This document shows, piece by piece, positions 1 to 10,702 of a stretch of DNA of 64,000 bases. The position numbers were made by a program, and so were the translations under genes. The notes below the pieces were generated by a model, which saw nothing but the letters and a program-made list of their open reading frames with translations, did not search any database and was not told the DNA's origin. How positions within the stretch are numbered: position 1 is the stretch's first letter; each line of letters opens with the position of its first letter. The DNA is taken from the NCBI RefSeq assembly GCF_040712315.1, contig NC_134020.1:37874751-37938750 (forward strand), read 5' to 3'. Source of the stretch: Castanea sativa (Eukaryota > Streptophyta > Magnoliopsida > Fagales > Fagaceae).

Positions 1-733
1 TCGATTCCTCGAGGCGTTATCATATAACCAAGAAACTTCCCTAAACTGACCCCAAAAGTGCACTTGGAGGCATTTAGACGTAGCTTGTGCCTTCTCAGGA
101 CTGAGAATGTTTCTTCCAAGTCTGCCAAATGAGCTTCCACCCTTTTGCTCTTAATCACCATATCGTCAATATAAGCTTCCATATTCCGCCCTAACTGTGA
201 CTCAAACATTCGAGTCACCATTTCTGATAAGTGGATCTCGCATTCTTGAGACCAAAAGGCATTACCCGATAATGATAATTGCCATTGGGGGCACATAAAG
301 CTGTTTTCTCCTGATCAGATAATGATAAAGGTATCTGATAATAACCTTGAAAAGCATACAGGAAACTCATCCGAGGATGTCCAACAGTAGCATCTACCAG
401 CTGATCGATTCTTGGAATGGGGAAAGGGTCCTTTGGGCACACCTTGTTCAGATCAGTAAAATCCACGCAAACTCTCCACTTCCCGTTCTTCTTTTTAACT
501 ACCACAGTATTAGCAAGCCACTCAGGGTAAAAGATCTCTTTAATAGTTCTAGCTTGATTCAACTTGTTTACCTCTACCCTTATAGCTTCGGCATGATCTC
601 GAGATGCACGCCGAGAAGGCTGTTTGCGAGGCACAGCCTCGAGATTGACATTTAATTGATGACAAATAAACTCAGGGTCAACCCCCGGGACGTCATACAT
701 CGTCCAAGCAAAAACACCAATGTTGGCCTCCAA
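1..733 (-). pseudogene. Ty3/gypsy reverse transcriptase, 5' part, frameshifted and cut by window edge
   Basis: Read on the minus strand, this is the connector and first half of a plant Ty3/gypsy reverse transcriptase. Visible family blocks are FAWTMYDVPGVDP, then ANTVVVKKKNGKWRVCVDF, DLNKVCPKDPFPIPRIDQL and YQIPLSLSDQEKTA. After the codons for TYQK the frame is broken near position 224 by a one-base loss. Reading continues one frame over with MVTRMFESQLGRN and the catalytic YIDDMV motif at about 158-175, then runs off the left edge. In a living element this domain copies element RNA into DNA. The frameshift before the active site means this copy cannot do so. RNase H and integrase are expected to the left of the window. 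Identification is firm; the lineage is not assigned. Confidence 0.93.
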
Positions 734-932
734 AAACTTTCACAACTTTATTTTTTCCAAAATAGGCAGATGGGATCCCACTTGGAAATACTTTTCCTCA
801 TCTTCCCCTATTAATACCTTCTCGAGGTCTTCAATCGAATCTCCACCCGTCTCGGCACCATGTCCTTGGGTAGGATTCTTTAATTGCTATAGAGTTTTCT
901 GATCTGCTCCTATCTCCGGACTCTCAGTTGTC
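734..932 (-). pseudogene. Ty3/gypsy protease-RT linker, with stops and frameshifts
   Basis: This stretch joins the protease block to the reverse transcriptase. A minus-strand reading shifted relative to the protease frame gives polyprotein-like sequence (SIEDLEKVLIGEDEEKYFQV, then SHLPILEKIKL) that leads into the RT block, but it is interrupted by in-frame stops and an indel near 725. It shows that 1-2924 was once a single gag-pol reading frame and that decay is spread along it. Confidence 0.75.
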
Positions 933-1727
933 CTAATGATCGCAGATACCAAACACTCCTACCCGTCCACGGGTGAGATACTTGACCTTTACATGCAACG
1001 TCGACGAGATTGCACCCATGGCATGAAGCCATGGCCTAGCCAAGATGGCCGTGTAGGGTGAATAAGCCTTTACAACTATGAAATTAACTTGTACTTCCTC
1101 GTCCTCAACTTGCACGGGCAATCTAATCATCCCCTGAGGAATCACCGGCTTTTCATCAAAGCCTACCAACGGTGAGTCATACCTTTCAAGGTCCTCGGCT
1201 TTCAAATTTAATCCATTAAACAAATCGGGATGCATAATTTCTGCTCCACTTCCCTCGTCAACTAGGACGCGTTTCACATCATACCCCCCGATCTGAACAG
1301 TAACTACTAAAGCATCGTCATGTGATTGGCATATTCCCTCCTTATCCTCCTCAAAGAAACCTAAGGTTGGTATTGCCGACAACTTAACTTTCTTAACAAT
1401 TTGATTACCCGTCTCCACGACCTCATCTCCGAGGCCACTTCGCACGGACATGACCCTGGAAGATGTCCCAAGCTCTCCCCCCCCCAGCTTTGCTAAAATG
1501 ACGTTAATGGTGCCCAATGCTGGTCGAGGAGTATTGCCACGGTGTGATCCAGCCCCATGATGCTCGAATTGTCCTCCCGGTTGACATAAGAAATGGTTAA
1601 GCTTCCCCGCCCTTGCCAGCTGGCTCAAATGATCACGTAATGTTCTACATTCCTCCGTGGTATGTCCCTTATCTCGATGATAATGGCAATGAAGGCTTTG
1701 ATTTCTCAAGGATGCATCTCCACTCAT
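933..1727 (-). pseudogene. Ty3/gypsy gag zinc knuckle plus aspartic protease region
   Basis: A 264-codon open stretch. It starts with a variant zinc knuckle, CHYHRDKGHTTEEC (CxxH then GHxxxxC, as often seen in plant gypsy Gag), near residues 14-27. A retropepsin-like domain follows in the second half. The protease active-site region reads VLVDEGSGAEIM, where a D-[ST]-G triad is expected, so the catalytic motif is altered to D-E-G. The second protease half (AILARPWLHAMGAISS) is recognisable. The frame is continuous with the gag segment to its right apart from a TAG stop just upstream, so the ATG here is probably not a true start. The role in a living element is Gag RNA packaging and polyprotein processing; this copy looks inactive. 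Confidence 0.9.
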
Positions 1728-1757
1728 TTTATTAGACCACTTGAAATAAGGCTCATT

Positions 1758-2924
1758 CTATATTTTTTCTAATATCTGATACACCAACTCTTTGAACAAT
1801 GAATTAACCAAAGGAGTCCCTATCGGCGATGAATGACCTGGGGGTTCTCTTTTGGGGTGATTGCCCTGATAACCCTCTCCCCGAGGATCTTTTCTCTTCG
1901 GGAGCATTTTTGTTTTACCTTTAACTTGAATCTGATCTTCTTCAACTTGTTTATACTTATCTATACGATCCATGAGCTGGCGCATATTTAAGGCAGCTTT
2001 CATTATCAAGGACTTTCTCAAACCATGTTCAGTAGGGAGCCCCACCTTAAAAGTCCTTATATCCACATCTTCAATATCGCCATCAATCTCATTATAGGTT
2101 TCCCAGTACCTATCTGAATAAGTTTTAAGAGTCTCTCATTCCCTCATTGCCATAGATAACAACGAATCTAAAGGCTTAGGGACCCTGCTGCACGTTATGA
2201 ACCGAGCCCCAAACGTTCTTGTTAGCTCCTCAAAAGATCCTAAATAGCCTTCTTCTAAAGCATCAAACCAGCGCATGGCTACTGGCCCAAGGTTAGAAGG
2301 AAAAACTTTACACATCAAAGCTTCATTATTTGAATGAACTGCTATTTTTTGATTAAAGTGGCTTACATGCTCCATGAGATCAGTCCTGCCATTATAGATA
2401 GTAAAAGTAGGTTGAGAGAAACGATGAGGAAGCTTTGCCTTGTTTATCCTACTTACGAAAAGTGATTTAGAAATTTGCCTTAAGGCCTTACTCATAGCAT
2501 CATTCCTCGTGCCTTGATAAGACCATCCCCCTACTCGTTTACCCCCACCTTTCTTAAACTTGTCCAAAGAAGTAGAAACAGAATGGGATTCGCCAGGGGG
2601 GGATTTGGACCCATGATGATCATCCCAACCCTTTTCAACCTCCGAGCCATCACTAGATGAAGAGGAAGAAATCCTTCTATTACTCCTCATTCGCTTTAGT
2701 TTTCTGCGCAAATGATTTATTTCTGACTGCATCTTTTGCACTTCTTCCTCACGAGAAACACGATCCCCAGAGTGTGAATGACTTCTTCTTGCACGATCAC
2801 TATGATACGACTCCACAACCACACTTGGGGTGCGCAGTCTATCACCTCCCCACTGCATGCTTACAGATTGGTTCTCCCTCTGTGAACCAACTGATTCTTC
2901 CCTATCTTGGCTTTCACTTGCCAT
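1758..2924 (-). pseudogene. Ty3/gypsy gag with in-frame premature stops
   Basis: The start of gag-pol. It opens at an ATG (MASESQDREESVGS), passes a charged, Ser/Arg-rich segment, and enters a Retrotrans_gag-type domain (FSQPTFTIYNGRTDLMEHV, then VAMRWFDALEEGYLGSFEEL). A TGA near 2136-2138 interrupts it, but the same frame continues 23 codons later as the second half of the domain (DIRTFKVGLPTEHGLRKSL) until a TAG at 1758-1760. Ten codons on, the same frame becomes the zinc-knuckle and protease block. So 2924-933 is one continuous frame with two nonsense changes and no frameshift. It would encode the capsid of the element. The start lies 32 bp inside the primer binding site, as expected. Confidence 0.9.
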
Positions 2925-2955
2925 TTATCCTCAAGACAGAACCTCTCGCTTTACT

Positions 2956-2974
2956 GTTCCCACAGACGACGCCA
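2956..2974 (-). other. Candidate gypsy primer binding site
   Basis: On the minus strand, TGGCGTCGTCTGTGGGAAC begins two bases after the inferred LTR end. It closely resembles the TGGCGCCGTCTGTGGGAA-type primer sites common in plant gypsy elements. The priming tRNA is not assigned. Confidence 0.7.
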
Positions 2975-2976
2975 AT

Positions 2977-3671
2977 TGTAAGGACCAAAAATCCAACTAG
3001 GTATCAAAGCCCACTTAAAAATGGAAGTGGATCCAATCACCCAAGGCCCTAAACAAAGAATTTGTAGAGAGGGAACACAATAACAGCGGAGTGAAATGTC
3101 CTGAGGATTGCAATTAACATCAAAGGAATAATAAACAGTTTTGCCCGAGGAGCAATGTCTTACATTTCAGTCCAATATCTCTTTTTTTTTTCTCTCTTTC
3201 GACCCCCTTCTTCTGGCCTCTTTCATCCTTATCTATACTCCTTCCTCCTTGCATCGGCAACGTCCATCTCCCACCTAACTCTCTTCTTCTATTAGCACTT
3301 GTCCCATTGATTGTAAAAGGTGGTGGAATGGAACTGACTAACTGTCATTCATACTGTTCAGGTCACCTCCACATCAATGCGGTTGATAAAGTTGTTGCTT
3401 CTCATTTAATGTGGTTAGGAAACTAGGTGTAGAGCATTCAATGCAGAGTCCACAGGCCGTCACCCACCAAACCAGATATTTTCTCTCTGCCATATACCAC
3501 TAGTATACTCTTGGTATTTGTTCATGCAACATCGTCTTCGGGTCCTCAGCCCTCGCTGTTTAACTAAGATCTCCATTGTCCCTTGATCTTCTCCCTTGGC
3601 CCTCAGCCTTCATCCTTAGCTAAGATCTCCTTCGTCCCTTGATCTTCATCCTCGGTCCTCGGCCCCCCACA
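2977..3671 (-). repeat. 5' LTR of the Ty3/gypsy element (about 695 bp)
   Basis: On the plus strand it begins TGTAAGGACC and ends CCCCCCACA, so the terminal TGT/ACA inverted repeat is present. The inner edge sits two bases from the primer site and 53 bp from gag. The outer end contains repeated 'cttgatcttc..cctc..cctcagc' blocks (about 3540-3665). The partner LTR is off the left edge, so the 5-bp target duplication (predicted GGTAC, from 3672-3676) cannot be checked here. Confidence 0.82.
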
Positions 3672-4337
3672 GGTACGATTTCTGTTTTTAATGAGTTTTA
3701 GCTCCAATGAGCAACAAGTATTATATATTAATTAATGTGGAGACAAAGCAAAGTTGATTAATAAATATCTTAAGTTGAAAATCAAAGTCAGGTAACCGCA
3801 TTGGATTAAATTCACTTAATAAATTAACTTAAGACTATTCAAGATCTTCAAACAAGTTAGATTTCATATGTTGACATAGGTAACATTTTTTTAATGAGTT
3901 TTAGCTCCAACGAAAGAGGGAAGAAAATATTCAGTTTATTATTGACCGTGTAATGCCTTGGGAGGAAGAGGCATGCGTTAAAAAAACAAAAGAAACAAAA
4001 ACAAACAAACAAAAAAACAGTGTGCTATGCCTTTAAAATATTTCCATAATAATGATACTGATTTGAAAGAAGGAGAGAATAATCATGAGCAAGATGGAGA
4101 AATCCCACAACGATCTTCTTTATAATGATTTTCAATTAAAGCTCAAATTAATAATAATAAAAAAAATGTTATAATCAAAGAGATTTTTGCAGGCTCTAAG
4201 AGACGTGATTAGTAGGTAGCTTAGTCTCTATTTTTTTTTTCTCTAAAAAATGCTAAGACTACAACTAAATCCACAATTTATTCATATGGTGAGTTATGAG
4301 TGATGGAGTTGTGGACCCATATAGACTCGTCATTTTT
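3672..4337. other. AT-rich intergenic DNA with a short internal repeat
   Basis: No gene is visible. The motif 'atgagttttagctccaa' occurs at 3691 and again at 3894, each preceded by a similar 'ggta..ttt' leader, so about 35 bp immediately outside the gypsy LTR is duplicated 203 bp away. The rest is A/T-rich with poly-A/C tracts near 3980-4020. Confidence 0.6.
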
Positions 4338-4345
4338 ACTCCACC

Positions 4346-4863
4346 TAGGGACAGAACCAGTACTTTAAGTTAGGAGAGCGACTTTGCTATTGGTTGTGTG
4401 TGTGGCGGCTTTGGCATCTAACTCTATTGTTGCTTAGCTGCATAGGATTTTTTTTTTTTTTTTTTGGTCTTTGATGTGTAAGAACAAAATTATTTTGTTT
4501 AAAATTTGTTATAGGGCCGGGTTGTTTGTTTTTGTTGTTGGGCTAATTTTTTTGGGCTTGTATATTTTATTTTAGCTTTTAGATTTATAAATTTTTTTAT
4601 GGTCTTTAAAATGAGAAACCTTCTAGAGCTACAAACTTTTTTAGAAAATTGCTAATATAATGAGTAGTTATTGGTAAGTAAAAAAAATAATGTAAGTTGT
4701 GGCTCCAAATGCAAACCAATAAGAATTTATTACCTTAATAATTTGTAGAAATGTTGTAAAAAAGGTTGTGACTATAACAATACTCTTAAAAAAAATCAAT
4801 GATATTATTAAGTGGGCAAAATGTATAAAATTGCCCCCAAGCCCTAGTGTGGCTCCGTCCCTG
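4346..4863. mobile_element. Small non-autonomous hAT element (518 bp)
   Basis: The ends form imperfect terminal inverted repeats: TAGGGACAGAACCAG on the left and, reverse-complemented from the right, CAGGGACGGAGCCAC. Both flanks carry the same 8 bp, ACTCCACC (4338-4345 and 4864-4871), the duplication length typical of hAT transposons. No transposase is encoded. The TIR consensus CAGGG-CGGAGCCA is shared with the large hAT at 21.0 kb and the element at 59.6 kb, suggesting one family that could be mobilised by a related enzyme. Confidence 0.85.
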
Positions 4864-4877
4864 ACTCCACCACTCAT

Positions 4878-4880
<3 letters not shown>

Positions 4881-4914
<34 letters not shown>
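4881..4914. repeat. (CT)n microsatellite
   Basis: An uninterrupted CT dinucleotide tract of about 17 units, starting ten bases after the right target duplication of the small hAT. Confidence 0.95.
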
Positions 4915-4916
<2 letters not shown>

Positions 4917-5505
4917 AGAAAATCCACCACTCATAACTTAATAAGATTATATATCAGGTTTTGTGATGAATTGAGGTAATTTTAATAAGGTTGCAAATTA
5001 TGTGAGTCAATTGTGAGAACAGATTAGAGATTAGACTCTTTTGTTTTTTTGGTATATCTAGAAGACGTGATTATTGCAATGAGAGAAAGGATCAGGATTC
5101 ATGAGAGACATATTCATCATGTTGAAATCTAGAGCTGCTGCTATGGTCAAAATTAATGACAAGTGCAGAGCGGATTAGCCGGCACCATTAACTATTCTCT
5201 GCTTCACTTCTTCTACTCGTATCTGCTTCATAAGTCATTACACCCAACAAGAAAGTAAATTATATGCTAATAATCATTTTTATTATAAACTCTTACCCAT
5301 GAAGAAAGTCGTTGTATCTTTCATAGAATATCGGTTTGATTCTAATTTACACGTATAAATAAAGCATCATTGCTAGGCGACATTTCACTGAAGGTCCTAT
5401 CATTGGTACGTGCAAAAATCATTATGTTGAAAAGAAGAGTTGATTACACAAACTCTTATATATACACTCCGAATTAATTACATTAAACCTTGCGTTTGGT
5501 ACGAG
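4915..5505. other. AT-rich intergenic DNA
   Basis: No coding potential, repeat structure or RNA gene was recognised in this stretch between two transposons. Confidence 0.6.
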
Positions 5506-5508
5506 TAA

Positions 5509-6669
5509 GAGCATTTTTATCAAAGATTGCAAAAATGCTAAAACTTAAATTTTAACATTTGAAACCCAAAAAATCCACTCCATCAAAACTTGCATATGCT
5601 AAAAGATTTGCCATCTTGCTACAGTGCACTCTCATTTTTGAGAGCGCACCGTAGCAATATGTTATAATATTTTATTGATTTCTAATTCTCTCTCTCCTCA
5701 GACACGGCTCACTCTCATCACTCTCGTTCACTTTCTTAGACTCTCCCTCTTGTTCTCTACTTCTCCCTCACAACCCAGCCATCATCTCCCTTCCCTTTTC
5801 ATCACGTTGCCTCCATTTTGAAACCCATCTGCTCTACATTAAGCTTCAAGGGTTTGTGGTCGGTGATTGTGGTCATGAGGCACGGTGGTGGTTCGGCGAT
5901 TTTGGTCATGATTTGGTGGGTATTGGTGGTGCCTCGGCAACGGTTTTGATGGGGTTGAGATCGGTGTGGTGGGTTTTGGTTGGGGTTGAGAGAGTTGGGT
6001 GGGTGGCGGGTTTTGTGGTGGCTGTTGATATTGGGTGAGGCTGGGCTGCGGTGGTGGGGTTCGGATTTGCAGGTTGTGGGTGTCATTGATGGTGGTTTTG
6101 GGTGATTAATTTTTTTGGATGTGGTGGGTTGCAATTTACTGTGATTGTGGTGATTGGGGGTGTGACCGTGGCTATGGCAATGGTTGACCGTGACTGAGGT
6201 GTGGTTGTTGTGGCTGAGGCGTGGTTGCTATGGCTGAGGCGGTACTAGTTGTGGTAGTCGTGGGTCTCTGGGTTGTTTTTGTTTTTGTTTTTTTGGTTGA
6301 TGGTGGTATGAGGATGTGGGTTTGGTTGGTGATGAGGTTGTGAGTTTGGGTTTGTGATTTTGGTGGTTGGGGATTGTGGTGGCTGTCAGCTGGTGGGTTT
6401 TTATTTTTTATTTTTTTATGGTGGTAGTGGCTAGCCGTGGGTGTGGCTGTGACTGGGGTTTGCTTGGACTGAGAAGAATGTGGTGGGTTTCATCAGAGAA
6501 AGAGAGAGACACAGTGGTAAAATAAAAATAATATCATTTAAATGAAGTTGTAAAAAAAAAAAAAAATGTTTGATGTTTGGTATATTATAAAATGAGGTAT
6601 TAAAATTGTAAAAGTAGTTTTTTGAGATTGCAAATGCTAAAAAATTTAGAAGGCTTGATACGAATGCTC
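5509..6669. mobile_element. PIF/Harbinger-like non-autonomous element with a TGG-rich core (1161 bp)
   Basis: Terminal inverted repeats are GAGCATTTTTATCAA on the left and GAGCATTCGTATCAA (reverse complement) on the right, flanked by a TAA 3-bp target duplication (5506-5508 and 6670-6672), as expected for PIF/Harbinger transposons. Subterminal sequences with 'gattgcaaa.atgctaaaa' are also inverted. The interior (about 5690-6480) has a pyrimidine-rich block followed by a long TGG/GTGG-rich stretch. Open frames occur on both strands there, but they are low-complexity (Gly/Val/Trp one way, His/Pro/Thr the other) and are not called as genes. Confidence 0.78.
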
Positions 6670-8613
6670 TAATGTTTTAAGATTGCTAAAAATGTTTAAA
6701 GATTTTCATGTTTTGTTGCAAATCACACCAGAGAATTAGATGCTAGGGATATCTTGATTCCCTCTTAACCCTTTTTTGTATCAATGTCAATTCTCTTTAA
6801 AATAGGTAAGTATCCAGATTCCCAAACTTAAAAGAAATTGTATTTTTTATTGACAATTTTAACTATTTTCCCTTATCATTTAAGCAATGGAGATAAAATA
6901 TAAAACAAATCATTAATATCTTATAGACCTAAACGTTGTTAGGTTGTTTTGTTATGACTTAAGCTCTATTTAAAATTATGGTTAAGAATTAATTTTCCCC
7001 TCTTTATATCTCCTATTGGGGATTGGTTAGATGCTAAAGTAAATTAAATTATTTATTTTTATTAAAAAGATTTTTCATAAAGAATAAGAATTTAAATAGT
7101 TATTTTTGTATTGTACTTGTCATTTTGAAATGTTAGATTATAGTTTTAATGTATTTGTTATAATTTATAGTTTACAATTTTTTTGTCATTATTTATTTGG
7201 AGGAAGATTTAAAATTAAAAAAAAAGGCTCGATATTGGATTTACAAATGTAAGGATAGTATGAGAAAAAGAAATGATTCATTTAAGATTTTTAAGAATAA
7301 ACTAAACATTATAATTTCATATTTTTAGAATCTTATTAAATTCTCAGTTAAACTAAACATATGAATAGTTATATTTCTAGGCATCCAGATTGCAAAACAT
7401 CACATTCTTAATAATCTAGATGTCAAGAGTGATATGAATTTTTCCATACCAATAAGTGAAAATTTGTATTTGCGAGAGTAGTACAAAGAAGAGGTCAATT
7501 GATTGTCCAACTGATTTCTTATTTGAAGTTCGAATCTCGGTTTTTGTGCTTAAATACAAACAAGAGGTAAATTGATTGTTCAATTCATTTTCAAATTTGA
7601 AGTTTGAATCTTGGCTTGCCTTTAAACTTTGCAATTTTGCAGTTTTGCACTTTGACTGAGATTCGTTCCACAAGCCTAATACAAGTAAAAGTCATGAAAA
7701 ATACATTAAAAAAAAAAAATTTGAGCACCAAAATACAATCAAAATTTGTCGTAGAATTAGCCATCACTATAAGACTAAACAAATGTAATAAGCAAAAAAT
7801 AAAAATAAAAATTGAACCCAAATTAGCAAAACTATTTGTTTTAACTTGATCTTGAAACATAATATTGAACTGAAATTAATTTTCTAATTAAGGTTAATAG
7901 AAAATAATTTAGTTAACTTATAAACAATGAAGTATGAATAAACTATTTGGACGAACTCATTTGGTTTATTTGCTTATCATAAACAGTCTTTTAAACCTCA
8001 TTTTATCTAATTACATTCTATTTTTACAGATCTTGTAATTAAATTAAATAAAACAATGAAATATAAATTCATTTATTAGAAAGTATTTTGGGTTAAGAGT
8101 AATTTTCTTTGATTTATTTTGCCTAAATAGAGTAATTTTACCTTTGATATAACTTATTTTTTTATTGAGCACTTGGTCAACGTTTCTTATCTGTTATGGC
8201 TATATGACAAGTTAAAATTTTATTTTTCCTAGCTACTTGTTTCGTTTCATAGAAATCATTACAAATTCTAATAAAATCATCATTCATCCCTTGAATTTCA
8301 CCTGAAGTAGTCAGCAGGGTATTATAAGTCAGAAAAAGACAGAAAAGGAAGGCTTGAGGCTCAAGCGCATGAAAATTAGTTCAAAGCATCCTCTAAAAAA
8401 AATAGAGTAGTTCAATGTACAGATTAGTCAGGCAAATGGGTTTTGGTTTGGTAGTTTTGTTACAACCGTATGCCGCCCCCAAACAAAACCAGTCCCGCCT
8501 ACAAAATTAGCCAGATTCTCCGGTCTCTTAGTTGAAAAGTCTGAAAATTCCAAAGGCTATTGTATTTGTGGGCCATTCTCTCGTTAAATTTACAAATAAC
8601 TGGTCAGATGTTT
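6670..8613. other. AT-rich intergenic DNA
   Basis: About 1.9 kb of A/T-rich sequence. Short open frames around 7416-7860 overlap on both strands and have no recognisable domain. No RNA gene or defined mobile element was seen. Confidence 0.6.
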
Positions 8614-8624
8614 GGAACAAAAAC

Positions 8625-9009
8625 ACTAAATTGTAAATTACACCCTTAAAGTTTAAGGGTATTTAAATTTTATACATTAAAAATTTAGAATTTGAATTTT
8701 TACTCTATGAAGTTTTATTTAGTTTTCATCAGCAACCTCTTCATTTATATTTTTCATTAAGTGCCACATAAACTTGTCACACATATTTAGTTTTTCCAAT
8801 TAAATGATATCATTTTTATAGCCTAAAAAAATCAAATAATTAAAAATGACATGATATCATTTTATCGAATGAACTATACACACATTGCAAACTTAAATAG
8901 CACCTAATAGAAAATGTGGACGTAAAAATTACTAATGCAAATAGAATAAAACTTTAAGAATTAAATCTAAATTTTAAAACTTTAGGACCTAAAATTCAAG
9001 CGATTTAGT
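8625..9009. mobile_element. Mutator-like MITE upstream of the PUB24-like gene (385 bp)
   Basis: The ends are ACTAAATTGTAAATTACACC on the left and, reverse-complemented from the right, ACTAAATCGCTTGAATTTTA. The flanks are GGAACAAAAA (8614-8623) and GGATCAAAAA (9010-9019), a 10-bp duplication with one mismatch, as in Mutator-type elements. No protein is encoded. The right end lies 454 bp upstream of the PUB24-like start codon, so it forms part of the distal promoter region. The one TSD mismatch leaves some doubt about superfamily. Confidence 0.6.
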
Positions 9010-9169
9010 GGATCAAAAATATAAACTCAGAAAAAGGACTAAAAAAACATGTGGGACCATCACAGGGTGACCATTATAAAATGTGTTCCATGTGGTTCTT
9101 GGTGGGAAGTTGGAAGACTAGTCTTATCCCATGCAATTGCCAATGTGATTTACATTGTTTCTCGTGGGG

Positions 9170-9175
9170 TTGACC
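9170..9175 (+). promoter_or_regulatory. W-box (TTGACC) upstream of PUB24-like
   Basis: A TTGACC WRKY-binding core lies 289-294 bp upstream of the start codon. A TGACC core at 9068-9072, a TATA-like run at 9075-9082 and a TGACG (TGA/as-1-type) core near 9242 are nearby. WRKY control is an inference from motif and gene family; single short motifs also occur by chance. Confidence 0.4.
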
Positions 9176-9463
9176 ATCCAAGTAGCAGCGAGAAACTATG
9201 ACTAGTAAAACAAAGAAAAAGTGTACAAAGAACTTAGTGTCTGACGTTGTCACTGTGTATTAATTTCAAACTTCCAACTTCAAACACTGCCATTAATATT
9301 AAATATTTAGCCGCTTTCTCTTACCAACATTGCAAACGTATCAGATAGTCTTTAATTTCTTTCCCCAATCTTCAACTATTATCCTCCATTATTCTCAAAC
9401 TTTTTCTCCATATAGCTTTAGAACTTTCCTATTCTTTAATCAAAGTTGCAATAAACTTCTAAG

Positions 9464-10702
9464 ATGGAAGAAATTGAGATACCTCAATACTTCATTTGTC
9501 CCATATCTTTACAAATCATGAAAGACCCAGTTACGGCAGTGACAGGCATCACATATGAGCGTGAAAGCATCGAGCAGTGGTTAATATCATCAGCAAAGCG
9601 CAACACAACCACATGCCCTGTCACAAACCAGCCATTGCATAGAGACTCAGACTTGACGCCAAACCACACTCTGCGTCGGCTAATCCAGGCGTGGTGCACA
9701 GCTAATGCAACAAAGGGTGTTGATCGAATTCCCACACCGAAAGCTTCTCTCGACAAAACCCATGTACTGAAACTTGTGCGAGAGCTTGGAGTTGCTCATT
9801 TGTATGTAAACGCTTTGAAGAAACTGGAAGCCCTGGCAACAGAGAATCAACGCAACAAGTTGTGCATGGCTGAGGCTGGTGTGGCTAAGGAGTTGTGCTT
9901 GTTAATCATAAAATGTTTTAGAGAAGGGAGTACAATCGGCCTTGAAGAAGCTCTTAGAATTCTTCATCTTATTTGGGGTTCAATTCCGAAACTGGAGGTT
10001 AAGATTCTTGTTAATGAAAACTGTGATTTTATCGACTCGTTGACATGGGCTTTGCACTGTGAAATTGATAATCATGTTCTTGTGAAAGAAGAAGCAATGA
10101 TAGTTCTGGAAAAAGCAATTAAAGTTGCAAATACAAGTCGATTGGAGCGGCTAAGGCTTGAATTCTTCAAAACCATTATAATGGTATTAAGAGGAAAACT
10201 ACTTTCTCAGCAAGTTATCAAATCAGCCTTGCTTGTGCTAACAGAAACATGCCCTTTGGGCAGAAACAGGTTCAAAATCGTGGAAGCCGGTGCAGTTTTC
10301 CAGCTAATTGAACTCGAACTCGAAAAAGCTCATGAAAAGAACATCACTGAGCTAATCTTTAATGTTTTGGCACTATTATGCTCAACCGCTGATGGGAGAG
10401 AACAGCTTCTAAGACATGCAGGAAGCATAGCAGTGTTGTCTAAAAGAATCCTCAGAGTTTCTCCAGCCACAGACGACCGAGCTCTTCATATACTTTCATT
10501 GATTGCAAAATTCTCAGCAAGAAATGATGTTATTCAAGAAATGTTGAGGGTTGGAGCTGTGACAAAGCTTTGCATGGTGATGCAAGCAGATTGTGCAACA
10601 TATCTAAAAGAAAAGGCAAGAGGGGTACTTAAGTTACACTCTGTTGTGTGGAATAATTCTCCATGTATTGCTGTATATCTGTTAACGAGGGAGCAGAGGT
10701 AA
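9464..10702 (+). CDS. PUB24: PUB24-like U-box E3 ubiquitin-protein ligase
   Basis: An intronless, intact 412-residue protein. Residues about 6-80 form a U-box, the RING-like domain that binds a ubiquitin-loaded E2: IPQYFICPISLQIMKDPV, GITYERESIEQWL, TCPVTNQPL, LTPNHTLRRLIQAWC. The remaining ~300 residues are helical armadillo-type repeats that bind substrate (for example PLGRNRFKIVEAGAVFQLIE and LLCSTADGREQLLRHAGS). Length and architecture match the plant PUB22/23/24 group; the N-terminus EEIEIPQYFICPISL and the 'SDLTPNH' block point to PUB24 rather than PUB22/23. In Arabidopsis these cytosolic ligases dampen pattern-triggered immunity. The first in-frame ATG is used; frames extending upstream have only non-ATG starts. 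The family call is firm; one-to-one orthology with Arabidopsis PUB24 is an inference. Confidence 0.95.
   Translation: MEEIEIPQYFICPISLQIMKDPVTAVTGITYERESIEQWLISSAKRNTTTCPVTNQPLHRDSDLTPNHTLRRLIQAWCTANATKGVDRIPTPKASLDKTHVLKLVRELGVAHLYVNALKKLEALATENQRNKLCMAEAGVAKELCLLIIKCFREGSTIGLEEALRILHLIWGSIPKLEVKILVNENCDFIDSLTWALHCEIDNHVLVKEEAMIVLEKAIKVANTSRLERLRLEFFKTIIMVLRGKLLSQQVIKSALLVLTETCPLGRNRFKIVEAGAVFQLIELELEKAHEKNITELIFNVLALLCSTADGREQLLRHAGSIAVLSKRILRVSPATDDRALHILSLIAKFSARNDVIQEMLRVGAVTKLCMVMQADCATYLKEKARGVLKLHSVVWNNSPCIAVYLLTREQR

Noticed and set aside
5802..6134. 110-codon minus frame and an opposing plus frame as possible genes
   Set aside because: Both are low-complexity readings of a TGG-rich tract inside a Harbinger-like element, without domains.
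9330..9521. 63-codon frame overlapping the PUB24-like start, possible upstream ORF
   Set aside because: It starts at TTG and contains no ATG, so it is not a credible upstream ORF.
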